A DNA stretch of 64,000 bases from positions 1,140,001-1,204,000 of the forward strand of contig NZ_JAKKUT010000002.1 of NCBI RefSeq assembly GCF_029582805.1, read 5' to 3'. Source of the stretch: Candidatus Synechococcus calcipolaris G9. Lineage in GTDB: Bacteria > Cyanobacteriota > Cyanobacteriia > Thermosynechococcales > Thermosynechococcaceae. The notes under the pieces were generated by a model. That model was not told where the DNA came from. It saw only the letters and a program-made list of their open reading frames with translations, and made no database searches. The translations under genes were made by a program, and so were the position numbers. Shown here piece by piece: positions 1 through 8,817 of this stretch (position 1 is the first letter of the stretch; every line of letters begins with the position of its first letter).

Positions 1-84
1 TTGGAAAGTCCATATTAACGTGATAGCGGAATTCTTACGAAATATCAAGGGAAATGGAGGAACTCTCTCATAATTCTCATACTT

Positions 85-115
85 TCCCTGCCCCGCCTGA
101 GCGCCGGGGAAGGGA
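85..115 (+). terminator. Hairpin, probable terminator of a gene left of the window
   Basis: Two 11-base arms (85-95 and 105-115) pair with one mismatch around a 9-base loop. The stem is GC-rich and is followed by TTAATATTC, not a clean T run, so termination is only likely. The rest of 1-224 shows no gene and presumably holds the promoter of the following transporter. Confidence 0.4.
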
Positions 116-224
116 TTAATATTCTTAAGGGCAGCTTGTTTTTTTGAACTTTAACAATTTCATGGTATGAAATTTAGGGAACTGAGTGACTCGCTGCAAT
201 ACCTCGGAGAATAAATTTTAGATA

Positions 225-1430
225 ATGAATATCGTTCTGTTTGATACTCGACAAACGATTATTGCGGCTATTTTAACCCTATACCTGGGCAAGTACCTCA
301 CCCGTCATAGTCGATTTCTGCGGAATTTTAATATTCCCGACGCGGTCTCTGGTGGTGTTGTCGCCTCGTTGTTTTTTGGGTTTTGCTACGTTGCTCTGAA
401 TCTCCAAATTGAATTTAGTCTCCAAATTCGCGATGTGCTGCTGATTGTTTTTTTTACTACCATTGGCCTTTCGTCAAAGCTGAAAACCCTGCTGGAAGGT
501 GGCAAGCCCCTTTTGATTTTATTAGTCACCGCCTTAGTTTATCTGGTGTTGCAAAACTCTGCGGGGATAGCGGTGGCCAGTCTGTTGGGGCTGGATCCAG
601 CTATTGGCATTTTAACGGGTTCCGTTTCCTTAAGTGGTGGCCATGGGACGGCGATCGCCTGGGCTCCTATTTTTGCCGACTATGGGATTCCCAATGCCTC
701 GGAAATCGGAATTGCCAATGCGACCTTTGGCTTAATTATTGGCGGGATCGTGGGTGGCCCAATAGCTCGGTATTTAATTCTGAAATATCAGTTACAGCCC
801 GTCAATGAGGAGGAACAATTAAGCGTTAGTATTAAGCACAGACAAAAAAATGTCAAAATCGACTATGACACCATGCTCAATTCCCTATTGGTTTTGGGCC
901 TGACCATTGGCTTTGGTCTGCAAATTAGTGTGGTGATTGAGGCCATTGGCTTAAACTTACCGATGTTTGTGGCCTGTCTATTTGCCGGGATTATTTTGAC
1001 GAATACCATGCCCTTGCTGTTCAAACGATTTCCCTGGCCGACGGGCACCCCCACCCTGGCCCTAATTTCCGATCTAAGTCTGGGATTATTTCTGTGTATG
1101 TCCCTGATGAGTTTGCAATTATGGACATTGGTAGATGTGGCGGGGCCGATTTTGATCTTAGTTTTAGTTCAATTTTTACTCAGCACCGTTTATACAATTT
1201 TCTTGGTCTTTCCCGTCATGGGCAAGGACTATAATGCGGCAGTTATTGCAGCGGGTTATTCGGGCTTAACGCTGGGTACAACTCCCACGGCGATCGCAAA
1301 TATGACCGCAGTTACGGCTCACTTTGGCGCGGCTCCCCAAGCCTTTGTGATTTTACCCCTAGTAGGGGCATTCTTTATTGATATTGCCAATGCCTTTGCT
1401 ATTCAGACGTTCTTAAACTTTCTCGGTTAA
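225..1430 (+). CDS. gltS: Sodium/glutamate symporter, GltS family
   Basis: A 401-residue, almost entirely hydrophobic protein with about ten membrane segments. It matches the GltS family in length and in its two glycine/serine-rich re-entrant regions (GSVSLSGGHGTA at about 137-148 and the related GYSGLTLGTTPTA near 345). The family couples Na+ entry to glutamate uptake across the inner membrane. The ATG start gives the family N-terminus, which begins with a membrane helix; a weak purine-rich stretch lies about 16 bases upstream. The gene stands alone and is followed by 340 bases without an obvious gene except a short leader ORF. The family assignment is firm; the transported substrate is inferred. 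Confidence 0.88.
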   Translation: MNIVLFDTRQTIIAAILTLYLGKYLTRHSRFLRNFNIPDAVSGGVVASLFFGFCYVALNLQIEFSLQIRDVLLIVFFTTIGLSSKLKTLLEGGKPLLILLVTALVYLVLQNSAGIAVASLLGLDPAIGILTGSVSLSGGHGTAIAWAPIFADYGIPNASEIGIANATFGLIIGGIVGGPIARYLILKYQLQPVNEEEQLSVSIKHRQKNVKIDYDTMLNSLLVLGLTIGFGLQISVVIEAIGLNLPMFVACLFAGIILTNTMPLLFKRFPWPTGTPTLALISDLSLGLFLCMSLMSLQLWTLVDVAGPILILVLVQFLLSTVYTIFLVFPVMGKDYNAAVIAAGYSGLTLGTTPTAIANMTAVTAHFGAAPQAFVILPLVGAFFIDIANAFAIQTFLNFLG

Positions 1431-1638
1431 ACGTAATCCTTCATTCCGGAGAAACCTAAAATAGCCAAAAATCAGGTTGGATTGAGATGGGAATCATGGG
1501 TTTGTCCTACTAGTCTTAAGCCCTGGGTCTTGATCCCTGCCCAAAGAGCGGCAATTCTTGGTTCGCGTTAACATAAATATGGTGTTGTATCCCATGGATT
1601 GAGCGTGATCAGGAATGGTAACATTCAAGGGAGGACGG

Positions 1639-1776
1639 ATGAAACGAGCAACTCTCAGGAGCGTTGGCACAGTCTACGCCCAGCAGGTTTTTGAGAAGCC
1701 AGTGCTGTCCCCCTTGCGGCCAGTGACTGGAAATGCCACTATGTTAAGAATTGTTTTGGGACACACATCAGCATGA
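1639..1776 (+). CDS. Possible 45-residue leader ORF
   Basis: The ATG at 1639 follows a strong ribosome site (GGGAGG four bases upstream). The frame runs 45 codons to a TGA that overlaps the start of the next gene as ATGA. The product starts MKRATLRSVGTVYAQQ and has no recognisable domain. The good ribosome site and stop-start overlap suggest a translated, coupled leader for the PRC-barrel gene. It could equally be a chance frame in a 5' leader. The rest of 1431-1638 shows no gene. Confidence 0.35.
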   Translation: MKRATLRSVGTVYAQQVFEKPVLSPLRPVTGNATMLRIVLGHTSA

Positions 1777-2702
1777 CCATACCGGAACAACTGCTTCAAC
1801 GGGCGGATCTGATTGGTACTCAGGTAATTACCCGGGATACGGGCCGTAAATTAGGGGTAATTAACCAGGTCTGGGTGGATGTGGATCAACGTCAGGTTGT
1901 GGCCATGGGATTGCGAAGTACCCTGTTTACGGGTGAACAGCGATTTATTTTGCTCGCAAACATTAGTCAAATTGGCGATGTCATTCTAATTGAAGATGAG
2001 GATGCGATCGCCCCAATTAATACCTATAACTACAGCAGCCTGATTGATAACGAAGTCATTACGGAAACCGGTGAAATTTTAGGGAAGGTTCGGGGTTTTA
2101 AGTTTGACCCGGATACGGGGGATGTCACGGATTTGATATTAGCCTCCATTGGCCTACCCTGGATTCCCGCCCAACTCATTAGTACCTATGAGTTACCCAT
2201 TGAAGAAATTATTAGCAGTGGCCCAGAGCGATTAATTGTCTTTGAGGGTGCCGAAAGTCGCTTAGTACAAATTACTGTGGGTCTTTTGGAGCGGGTTGGC
2301 TTAGGCGCACCCCCCTGGGAGGACGAAGAAGATGAATACCTCCAGCCCATGACTCCGAGCAGTAACCAGTTACCTTCAGGCAGCCGCAATCGGGTCTATC
2401 CACCGGAACGTCGCGCTCCTCGCACCCAGGAATGGGATGAACCCGTCAGCTATCGTCAGCGGGATCAATACGATTATGCCGAGGAAGAGATTTATTATGA
2501 AGACGACTATGAACCTGAGGTGATTGAGCGGCCGGCTCCCCCGCCTCGGCGGCCCCGTGTGGTTCAAGAACCCCTGAATCCTCCTCTTCGGGCCAATGTT
2601 CAGCCCACCCCGGCGGATCCAGAGGAAGACTACTGGGATAACGAAGAGTATCAGGGCCAACCCTTCAAGGTTCAGGAGAAGCAACCGGAGGAAGAGTACT
2701 AA
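1773..2702 (+). CDS. PRC-barrel domain protein with acidic, proline-rich tail
   Basis: A 309-residue protein. Residues about 8-80 and 88-165 are two consecutive PRC-barrel-like units: each has the G-x-x-LGxVxxxxxD pattern, seen here as RKLGVINQVWVDVD and EILGKVRGFKFDPD. From about 185 the chain becomes low-complexity, rich in Pro, Arg, Glu and Tyr, and is probably disordered. PRC barrels occur in photosynthetic reaction-centre H subunits and in the RNA-processing protein RimM. Stand-alone cyanobacterial versions are mostly uncharacterised and often proposed to bind membranes or proteins. The start overlaps the stop of the short upstream ORF. Function unknown. Confidence 0.75.
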   Translation: MTIPEQLLQRADLIGTQVITRDTGRKLGVINQVWVDVDQRQVVAMGLRSTLFTGEQRFILLANISQIGDVILIEDEDAIAPINTYNYSSLIDNEVITETGEILGKVRGFKFDPDTGDVTDLILASIGLPWIPAQLISTYELPIEEIISSGPERLIVFEGAESRLVQITVGLLERVGLGAPPWEDEEDEYLQPMTPSSNQLPSGSRNRVYPPERRAPRTQEWDEPVSYRQRDQYDYAEEEIYYEDDYEPEVIERPAPPPRRPRVVQEPLNPPLRANVQPTPADPEEDYWDNEEYQGQPFKVQEKQPEEEY

Positions 2703-2846
2703 TTTTTGGTGATACCTTTTGATTCCAATTCCAAAACTGATCGTTTGGAGTCAAGGATTTAATCGCAATAGGGTAGACTGATAATTAGCATTTCATCTGT
2801 CCAATAGACGGTCTTACTCAGACCGTCTTTTTTTAGTCATAGATTA

Positions 2847-3986
2847 ATGTCGTCAAATTTAGAGTTGATTGAACAGGACATTGCCACGCTTCAGGGCCGG
2901 GTAATGGGAGTGCTTCAGGAAATGCAGGGGGTTTATGGCCAGTACCTGGATCAATTAGCGGCCGTTGCCCGGCAGCAATTAATTACGGTGACGTTTCAAA
3001 TTTGTACCCAAATGTTTCCCGATCGCTTTTTGTCGCTGAATGACGACGATCGCCAAGGGTTACAGGATCGGATTGATGCGATCGCCAAGGGAACTGAACG
3101 TCAGCTTTTAGACCTACGCCCCCAGTCCTTAATTCCCCGTTGGGAAACCTTAGACAGGCAAGATGATGATCCTGGGGATAAAAGGGTGGAGGATGATCTA
3201 GAAGAGGACGATCTAGAACTTGATCTAGGGGATTATACTCCCACGGATAAGGAGCAATGGGCGGCGGATAAACCGCAGTGGGATGATTTCTTTGAAGACG
3301 TTACGGAAGGAAAACTCACCCAGGAAGACGAAGATATTGAGTTTATTGAAAATTTAACCATTGATGATTTTACAGACAGTTTAACGATGGATGTTGCCCC
3401 CCTGTCCCTCATCGAGACTGAGGAAACAGTAAACGAGAGTCGTGAAACACCGCAGACAGGAGAATCATCCCCCCCTTCGACGGAGGCCCAGGGAAACAAG
3501 GACGAAATCCCAGAGCTAGAATCCGATAAAAATCAACCCCACCACCTATCCCTAGACCAGCGAATTGCCTTGGTCTTACAGCAGGGATCCCTGTATTGTA
3601 ATCAGGTTCTACAGCAGGCAAATATTTTACCCCCCGCCCCCATTGAACTCATTCTTGAAATTGCCGCAAAAGCAGAGGGTCGTCCCTTGGGTCGGGTTCC
3701 CCATCTATTAACATTAATGATTGAGGAGCGATCGCCCAATGAGGAGGAGGATACTGGGGAAAACAATCGAGATAACCGGGATGATTCCCCAGCATTGTCC
3801 ATTGCAGCAATTTATTTACAGCTAGAAGAAATTGAGTTTCACCATCCGGCCCTAACCAGTTACCGTGGTCAACTGCGTAAGCTGGAGAATCAATTGAGTC
3901 AACTTCACCAGCAACTCCAACAAAAGCAACAACAACGCCTTGTATTAAAAGCCACTCGAGCTTGGTGGGAAACCTGGAAAGGATGA
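2847..3986 (+). CDS. Uncharacterised acidic protein with C-terminal coiled coil
   Basis: I do not recognise the family. The 379-residue product has an alpha-helical N-terminus (about 1-100) and a long, very acidic stretch (about 105-225) rich in Asp and Glu. A folded-looking helical segment follows (about 235-290), and then a C-terminal Gln/Leu-rich coiled coil (about 325-375). There is no signal peptide or membrane segment. The stop overlaps the start of the next gene (ATGA), so the two are probably co-translated, and the following two genes are nearly contiguous. The composition suggests a protein-interaction scaffold, but this is inference. Confidence 0.6.
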   Translation: MSSNLELIEQDIATLQGRVMGVLQEMQGVYGQYLDQLAAVARQQLITVTFQICTQMFPDRFLSLNDDDRQGLQDRIDAIAKGTERQLLDLRPQSLIPRWETLDRQDDDPGDKRVEDDLEEDDLELDLGDYTPTDKEQWAADKPQWDDFFEDVTEGKLTQEDEDIEFIENLTIDDFTDSLTMDVAPLSLIETEETVNESRETPQTGESSPPSTEAQGNKDEIPELESDKNQPHHLSLDQRIALVLQQGSLYCNQVLQQANILPPAPIELILEIAAKAEGRPLGRVPHLLTLMIEERSPNEEEDTGENNRDNRDDSPALSIAAIYLQLEEIEFHHPALTSYRGQLRKLENQLSQLHQQLQQKQQQRLVLKATRAWWETWKG

Positions 3987-4291
3987 CGGAGGTAGAACTG
4001 CAAGAATTACTCATTGCCAAATGGGGTCGCTCCTATGACCTACAACTGCGGCGTACCCAAGGTAAGATTTTTTTACAGGTAATGTGGCGGTATTTAGAGC
4101 AAGCGTCCTTTCCCCTGACACCGGAAGAGTATCTAGAGCATTTGCGGACAATCGTCACCTATTTGAACGATTGGGGGTGTACTGAACAGGTAAGATCCCA
4201 TTTGGTTCACACCAAGGCCAAACCTCGTTTGGGTAAGGCGGTTAATATTCCTTTGGACTTAGGCGGACGCGAAAGCGAATGGTTAAATTAA
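3983..4291 (+). CDS. Small conserved protein, DUF3067-like
   Basis: A 102-residue soluble protein starting MTEVELQELLIAKWGRSYD. From memory it resembles the DUF3067 family found in cyanobacteria and plastids, which has no assigned function. I chose the ATG at 3983 over the TTG at 3962 because it forms a typical ATGA overlap with the upstream stop and begins the conserved part. The stop codon directly abuts the ATG of the purine nucleoside phosphorylase, so all three genes look like one transcription unit. The family name is moderately sure; gene reality is very likely. Confidence 0.65.
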   Translation: MTEVELQELLIAKWGRSYDLQLRRTQGKIFLQVMWRYLEQASFPLTPEEYLEHLRTIVTYLNDWGCTEQVRSHLVHTKAKPRLGKAVNIPLDLGGRESEWLN

Positions 4292-5119
4292 ATGGATGAT
4301 CTTACCCAACGGATTCAAGCGGCGGCAGACTTTTTGCGATGCCACTGTTCCGTCTCTCCCGACATTGTTGTTATTTTGGGATCGGGTTGGGGGGGGCTGG
4401 CCGATCAAGTCACTCCAGACTATGGGATCGCCTACGAAAAAATTCCCCATTTCCCTAAGACCACGGTTCCTGGCCACTCAGGTCGCTTAGTGATTGCATC
4501 AATCGGGGGCCGACCTGTGGCGATGCTTCAGGGCCGATTTCATCTCTATGAAGGCTATAGCCCCCAGGAAACAACCCTACCTCTACGGGTTTTGGCTGAG
4601 TTGGGAGCCAGGTTTCTCATTGTCACAAATGCGGCTGGGGGATTAGACCCGAAATATTGCCCTGGAGATTTGATGATTATCCGAGATCACCTCAATCTAT
4701 TGCTAGAAAGTCCCCTGCGGGGGCTAGGGGAAGCGGAATTTGGTTCCCGCTTTATTGATATGGTAAATGCCTATCCATCCCAGTGGCGATCGCTGGCTCA
4801 GGAGTTGGCCCAAAAGTTAGGGATCACCTGTCATGAAGGGGTATATGCCGCCGTACCCGGCCCCAGTTATGAAACCCCCGCAGAAATTAAAATGTTGCGA
4901 ATCCTGGGGGCAGATGCGGTGGGAATGTCCACCGTGCCCGAAGTGATTGTCGCCCGTCAGCTAGGGCTTCAGGTGTTAGGGTTGTCCTGTATTACCAATT
5001 TAGGAGCGGGTATTGCCCCCAATCAATCCGTGAACCACGCAGAGGTTTTGGCGGTGGGAGCCGATCGCGCCGAACGGTTTAGTCAGTTTTTGGAACAACT
5101 CATCCCGCAGCTAAGGTAA
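4292..5119 (+). CDS. punA: Purine nucleoside phosphorylase (trimeric, PNP/MTAP type)
   Basis: A 275-residue soluble enzyme that would split purine nucleosides (inosine, guanosine) with phosphate into base and ribose-1-phosphate for purine salvage. Family signatures are clear: the phosphate loop GSGWGGLAD (about 31-39), the conserved VPGHSGRLV, the FHLYEGY segment, the LIVTNAAGG motif (about 109-117), and the later GPSYETPAEIKM and MSTVPEVIVA motifs. The start directly follows the upstream stop with no gap, and the downstream ArsR gene begins four bases after its end. It may accept methylthioadenosine, but the length and NAAGG motif favour classical PNP. Confidence 0.9.
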   Translation: MDDLTQRIQAAADFLRCHCSVSPDIVVILGSGWGGLADQVTPDYGIAYEKIPHFPKTTVPGHSGRLVIASIGGRPVAMLQGRFHLYEGYSPQETTLPLRVLAELGARFLIVTNAAGGLDPKYCPGDLMIIRDHLNLLLESPLRGLGEAEFGSRFIDMVNAYPSQWRSLAQELAQKLGITCHEGVYAAVPGPSYETPAEIKMLRILGADAVGMSTVPEVIVARQLGLQVLGLSCITNLGAGIAPNQSVNHAEVLAVGADRAERFSQFLEQLIPQLR

Positions 5120-5123
5120 ACGA

Positions 5124-5456
5124 ATGATTCAACGCCGAGCCAGTCTATCCGAACCGGAAACAGAGATTGCCCTAGGGTTTCATGCCCTATCGGAACCCAT
5201 CCGTCTACAGGTTCTAGAGCACTTAAAAATTCAAGAGCTGTGTGTGTGTGATCTGTGCGATCGCCTAGAACTGAGTCCCTCTAAACTATCCTTTCACCTA
5301 AAAACACTCCGGCAAGCGGGACTCGTCCAATCGCGACAACAGGGCCGCTGGGTCTACTACAGTCTGAATATTCCCCAATTTCAGATACTAGAAGGCTACT
5401 TAAATCAGTACCGCTCCCTAGATGCTATCCGTCCTGCCCAACCCTGCTCTCCCTAG
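5124..5456 (+). CDS. ArsR/SmtB-family transcriptional repressor
   Basis: A 110-residue winged-helix DNA-binding protein. Residues 38-45 read ELCVCDLC, the arsenite/antimonite-sensing cysteine motif at the start of the recognition region (Cys40, Cys42, Cys45). It is followed by the helix-turn-helix LSPSKLSFHLKTLRQAGLV and the wing sequence GRWVYYSLN. ArsR proteins leave DNA when metal binds these cysteines. The gene follows purine nucleoside phosphorylase by four bases. No arsenic reductase, efflux pump or metallothionein gene is adjacent, so its targets may be elsewhere or the operon itself. Metal specificity is inferred from the Cys motif. Confidence 0.85.
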   Translation: MIQRRASLSEPETEIALGFHALSEPIRLQVLEHLKIQELCVCDLCDRLELSPSKLSFHLKTLRQAGLVQSRQQGRWVYYSLNIPQFQILEGYLNQYRSLDAIRPAQPCSP

Positions 5457-5585
5457 ACATTTTCTTCAGGGATGTGCTTTAGGAATGTTATGTTAAATTC
5501 GGGAATACCGCTAAACTACAGACATTCAAGTTATCCTTTTCTTAACCTTGATGCGCGATAGATAGGTAAGGTAGGTTTATAGAGT

Positions 5586-6116
5586 ATGGCCCATTTGGGA
5601 AACGACGCGGCAATTCAATCCTCAGATCGCCTACTCCGTCAGTATGGCTTTGATTTGGCGGGACAAACCGTAGAATCTATTTTAGATAGCTGGTTGCGGC
5701 AGTTCCCGTCCCGCTGGATTCGTTTGGCCCTGATTGAAGCCCTCTACCAAGGACGGTACAAGGCTTTTTCCGTGGAGCATATTCTCGATCAATGGTTACG
5801 TCGGGAGCAACCTACTTATCACTTTAATAGCGAATTTGAGGCGTTGATTTGCAATAATATGCCGAGGAATCTGTGTCAAGTTGAACCAGAGAGCCACCAT
5901 CCACCCCGCCACCGCCCTAAAGAAAAAGAATCAGAGCAGATCACGCCGCCGTCCTCAGATTTAACCCACGTCACCGATCTTGGGGAGGGTATTACCTCCT
6001 CCATTCGCCAATTTCATCCCGATCCACCGGCCAGTGAATTTACCAGTAAACTAACTGAGATTGTCCGCCGCTGGCGATCGCAGGGAGATATGGAAACCCG
6101 TCTACCCCAGCGTTAA
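5586..6116 (+). CDS. Uncharacterised cyanobacterial protein
   Basis: A 176-residue soluble protein I do not recognise. The first ~95 residues are helical and well structured, with two related segments (SILDSWLRQFPSRWIRLALI and HILDQWLRREQP) that look like a short helical repeat. The middle (about 100-140) is polar and probably disordered. A short C-terminal helix, FTSKLTEIVRRWRSQG, follows. There is no signal peptide. The start is an ATG after 130 bases of non-coding DNA. The gene lies convergent with the prepilin peptidase, 24 bases away. Confidence 0.6.
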   Translation: MAHLGNDAAIQSSDRLLRQYGFDLAGQTVESILDSWLRQFPSRWIRLALIEALYQGRYKAFSVEHILDQWLRREQPTYHFNSEFEALICNNMPRNLCQVEPESHHPPRHRPKEKESEQITPPSSDLTHVTDLGEGITSSIRQFHPDPPASEFTSKLTEIVRRWRSQGDMETRLPQR

Positions 6117-6140
6117 ATAATAGAGCTAAAAATAATCGAG

Positions 6141-7013
6141 CTAAACGATGGCCCCACCATGGGTCGCCGCCAAAATGATCCCCTGAATCATCCCTGGAAA
6201 TAACCAGTCTAAATAGCTGTTCATTAAGGCATCACCAAAGAGGGCCGCTACCATTGCCGCCACCGCTAAGAAGGGACCAAAGGGAATGGGTTGACGGCGG
6301 TGAATTAGACCTAGGGCAATCCCGCCCACGCCAACGATCGCCCCAAGAGTTGAACCCAAAAAGAAGGTCAACAATAATAATTTCCAACCGAGCCAAGCTC
6401 CAATCAGAGCCGCTAATTTACCATCGCCCCCCCCCATCACGTCCTGTTTCATGGCGATCGCCCCACCCCAGCGAACCAGATCAAACAACCAAATCCCGAT
6501 CACTGCCGCAACAACAGACTCACTGAATCCGATGAGCGTTGCCTGCCATCCCCCAGTAAGTCCCGGCATCACCGTTTGTATCACCACCCCAGTGATCAAC
6601 CCCCACTTCGTCAATGGATGGGGCAACGTCAGGGTATCGAGATCAATCATTCCTAGGGCCAAAAGCCAACTCAGAAATATCCAGTAGCTCAGGGTTTGCC
6701 ATTGCCAACCCAATAGGAGAAAGACCCAGAGAAAGAGAATCGCCGTCAGGGTTTCAATCAGGGGATAGCGATAGGAAATGGATGTGTGACAATAGCGGCA
6801 TTGCCCCCGCAAAAGAATCCAACCCAAAATGGGAATATTGTCGTAGGGTCGGAGACGGGTCAGACACACTGGGCAGCGGGATGGCGGATAGAGCAGGGAT
6901 ATCCCTGCCGGAATTCGATAGATTACTACATTCAGAAAGCTACCGACAGCGGCCCCCAAGCTAAACACAAGCAAGCCACTAAACAGGTGAATGACCGTAT
7001 TAATCAGGAGCAA
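6141..7013 (-). CDS. pilD: Type IV prepilin peptidase/N-methyltransferase
   Basis: A 290-residue inner-membrane aspartyl protease that cleaves the leader of type IV pilins and pseudopilins and methylates the new N-terminus. Two CxxC pairs near residues 47-75 (CPVC and CRYC) form the cytoplasmic zinc-binding loop of the bifunctional form. The catalytic aspartates sit in MIDLDTLTLP (about 121) and in the GGGDGKL motif (GxGD, about 195). Eight or so membrane helices follow the family pattern. The only in-frame start matching the family N-terminus is a TTG directly abutting the stop of the upstream gene, implying coupled translation. Type IV pili drive motility and DNA uptake in cyanobacteria. 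Confidence 0.92.
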   Translation of the reverse strand: MLLINTVIHLFSGLLVFSLGAAVGSFLNVVIYRIPAGISLLYPPSRCPVCLTRLRPYDNIPILGWILLRGQCRYCHTSISYRYPLIETLTAILFLWVFLLLGWQWQTLSYWIFLSWLLALGMIDLDTLTLPHPLTKWGLITGVVIQTVMPGLTGGWQATLIGFSESVVAAVIGIWLFDLVRWGGAIAMKQDVMGGGDGKLAALIGAWLGWKLLLLTFFLGSTLGAIVGVGGIALGLIHRRQPIPFGPFLAVAAMVAALFGDALMNSYLDWLFPGMIQGIILAATHGGAIV

Positions 7014-7259
7014 CTAGGCGCAACCTACTTCGGGTAAATCATGATAGGGCACAAAACATTCATGGGGCAGAAGCACAGGCTGGGCGGCAAAAATAACGTG
7101 GCCCCGTAGGGTCTGACGATCCACCGCAACCCCCGCAGGAGCGGTTCGACTACCATGAACCTGTTGATAGAGATTATAAATGGTTTGGGCAACCGCCAAT
7201 AATGAGGTGTCAAAGCCCAGATCGTGCTCTGGTATATCGAGAGTTGGCATGGTTTGCAT
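7014..7259 (-). CDS. Small uncharacterised protein upstream of pilD
   Basis: An approximately 81-residue soluble protein starting MQTMPTLDIPEHD, with an internal segment LLAVAQTIYNLYQQVHG. I do not recognise it. The ATG at 7259 is preferred over an in-frame TTG at 7307 because the latter would add an odd hydrophobic extension with no clear ribosome site; a second ATG lies at 7250. Its stop codon abuts the TTG start of pilD, so the two are surely co-transcribed. A role in pilus biogenesis would be guilt by association only. Confidence 0.5.
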   Translation of the reverse strand: MQTMPTLDIPEHDLGFDTSLLAVAQTIYNLYQQVHGSRTAPAGVAVDRQTLRGHVIFAAQPVLLPHECFVPYHDLPEVGCA

Positions 7260-7498
7260 AATGATGAACCCCACTCCTAGGCAAAACGAATCGGACAAAC
7301 AAAGCAAAAAAAAGTAAGAAAGCAGATGAACACTCGGTTGTTAATTTCTTTTACATTTGCCTAAGTATGCAGTCCTGAGCAGTCCAAACTAGCTCCCAGG
7401 ACAGTTTTCAAACTAGAACATCGCTTCCTCTAGTTTAGTGATCAATTTGGAATTTCCTTGCTAGGATTGCATTACACTATCCTGCTTGAGGTAAGGAA

Positions 7499-7843
7499 AT
7501 GTTGAAATCCTTGGGTATTGTCGGTGGTTTGGGGGTCGCTGTTATCATGACTGCGGCAATGCCTGTGTTGGCTGAACAAGAAGTTCCCGTTGCCCGTGAC
7601 AGTAATGGGCGTGTCTATACCGCTGATATGGATTCCCGCGAGTTTTATCAGAATAGTAATGGTGTAACTCAGGTGGATTTCAGCTTATCCACCGAGGGAG
7701 ATGGCTATTGGCATGATGCAACTGCCTCCTGCAATCCCTACGATGTCAAAAGTGAATTCTATGGCTGGGACTGGTCAGGGACTCGCAGCTATGCCGCCGG
7801 AACCGTAGGGGGAGATATTGCCCGAGCGGTCTGTGCGCGTTAA
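7499..7843 (+). CDS. Small secreted protein of unknown function
   Basis: A 114-residue protein with a clear Sec signal peptide (MLKSLGIVGGLGVAVIMTAA, cleavage expected after the LAEQE region near residue 25). The mature part of about 90 residues is aromatic- and Gly-rich and holds two cysteines (in ASCNPYDV and at the very end, AVCAR) that could form a disulphide in the periplasm. A good ribosome site (GAGGTAAGGA) precedes the ATG. The family is not recognised. It is followed by a terminator-like hairpin, so it is probably a single-gene transcript. Confidence 0.65.
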   Translation: MLKSLGIVGGLGVAVIMTAAMPVLAEQEVPVARDSNGRVYTADMDSREFYQNSNGVTQVDFSLSTEGDGYWHDATASCNPYDVKSEFYGWDWSGTRSYAAGTVGGDIARAVCAR

Positions 7844-7868
7844 TCTCTGCCCCTAGCGTAACGCTGTG

Positions 7869-7901
7869 CCCCCTTAGTCTAGGTATTTTAGTCTAGGGGG
7901 G
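7869..7901 (+). terminator. Hairpin after the small secreted protein gene
   Basis: CCCCCTTAG (7869-7877) pairs with CTAGGGGGG (7893-7901) around a 15-base loop, 26 bases after the stop codon. Only a short TT follows, so it may be a weak or bidirectional terminator. The remainder of 7902-8106 shows no gene. Confidence 0.45.
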
Positions 7902-8106
7902 TTGGACTCTGGGCCTATTTGAGCAGAATCTACTTGGTCCCCATAGGTTTGGGCAATCTCGCGAATATTTGCTATCGTTCCAATCACAATACCGATTGGT
8001 TATGCTGACCTGATTCTTATCTTCGTATTCAATAAAAATAGCAGCAATGCGTTAAAATCCAGTAAGTATAAGCGTAAGTAATATTTGAGTTATCTTGCAC
8101 AAGTCT

Positions 8107-8817
8107 ATGAAAATAAAACCGCTCGTAATGTTGGCGATCGCCCTGGTTGGGGGGTTATACCTACTAAGTTTTAATGTGAGAACATCTGTGGCTCAAGATG
8201 CCAACCCGTTGCTTGATATCAATGAAATCAATAAAGTCAGGGTTAGTAATATTGATACGAATTTCCCTGATTTTAGCACCAATGAACAGGTCAATTTAGC
8301 CCAGCGATCGCCCGCTCTCGGCCAAGCTGCCGCCGCTACCCATCCACGATTTTCCTGCGATCCAAGGCAGGTGGATGTGCATCAATATAGTGGCGGAGTC
8401 ATTTCCTACTGCCGCAACGAGCAGTTGACCGCCGCCGAAACCGATTCAGCCAGGGTAGACATTCAGCCCAATGCAGCCCGTACCCCCCATTGGCATAACA
8501 CCTGGGAAGAACAGATTCTCCTATCGGGCACAGCAACCACCACCATGATTGATCCCACAGGCCAGAGCTATCAAGAACGCCTTGAACCAGGAACTATTGT
8601 CGTTATTCCTGCGGGGTGGACCCATTGGTCGGAAACCCTGGGCAATCAGACCGCAAGTTTTATCCTGGTATTTCCCGCAGGATTCAAGACCTTTGAGTTG
8701 AGTGACTCCATGGTCAAACTCAATCCCGCCATCATGGCCGCAATGATGGGTGAGGAGCTATCCAACGTCAAACACAATCGAGATAAACTCGTTCTTTTGA
8801 AGTCTCCTAACCCCTAG
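8107..8817 (+). CDS. Exported cupin-domain protein
   Basis: A 236-residue protein starting with an N-terminal signal anchor ([20 protein letters not shown]), so it acts in the periplasm or membrane. The second half is a single cupin barrel: motif 1 is [15 protein letters not shown], with the metal-ligand pattern HxH...E, and motif 2 is [16 protein letters not shown]. Related oxalate-decarboxylase/germin-type cupins bind Mn or Fe, but the substrate here cannot be read from sequence. The ATG at 8107 was chosen over a TTG four codons upstream. The stop overlaps the convergent hpnH stop by four bases. Confidence 0.75.
   Translation: MKIKPLVMLAIALVGGLYLLSFNVRTSVAQDANPLLDINEINKVRVSNIDTNFPDFSTNEQVNLAQRSPALGQAAAATHPRFSCDPRQVDVHQYSGGVISYCRNEQLTAAETDSARVDIQPNAARTPHWHNTWEEQILLSGTATTTMIDPTGQSYQERLEPGTIVVIPAGWTHWSETLGNQTASFILVFPAGFKTFELSDSMVKLNPAIMAAMMGEELSNVKHNRDKLVLLKSPNP

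Noticed and set aside
6254-7037. Several plus-strand frames inside pilD
   Set aside because: Antisense to a firmly identified gene; no family resemblance.
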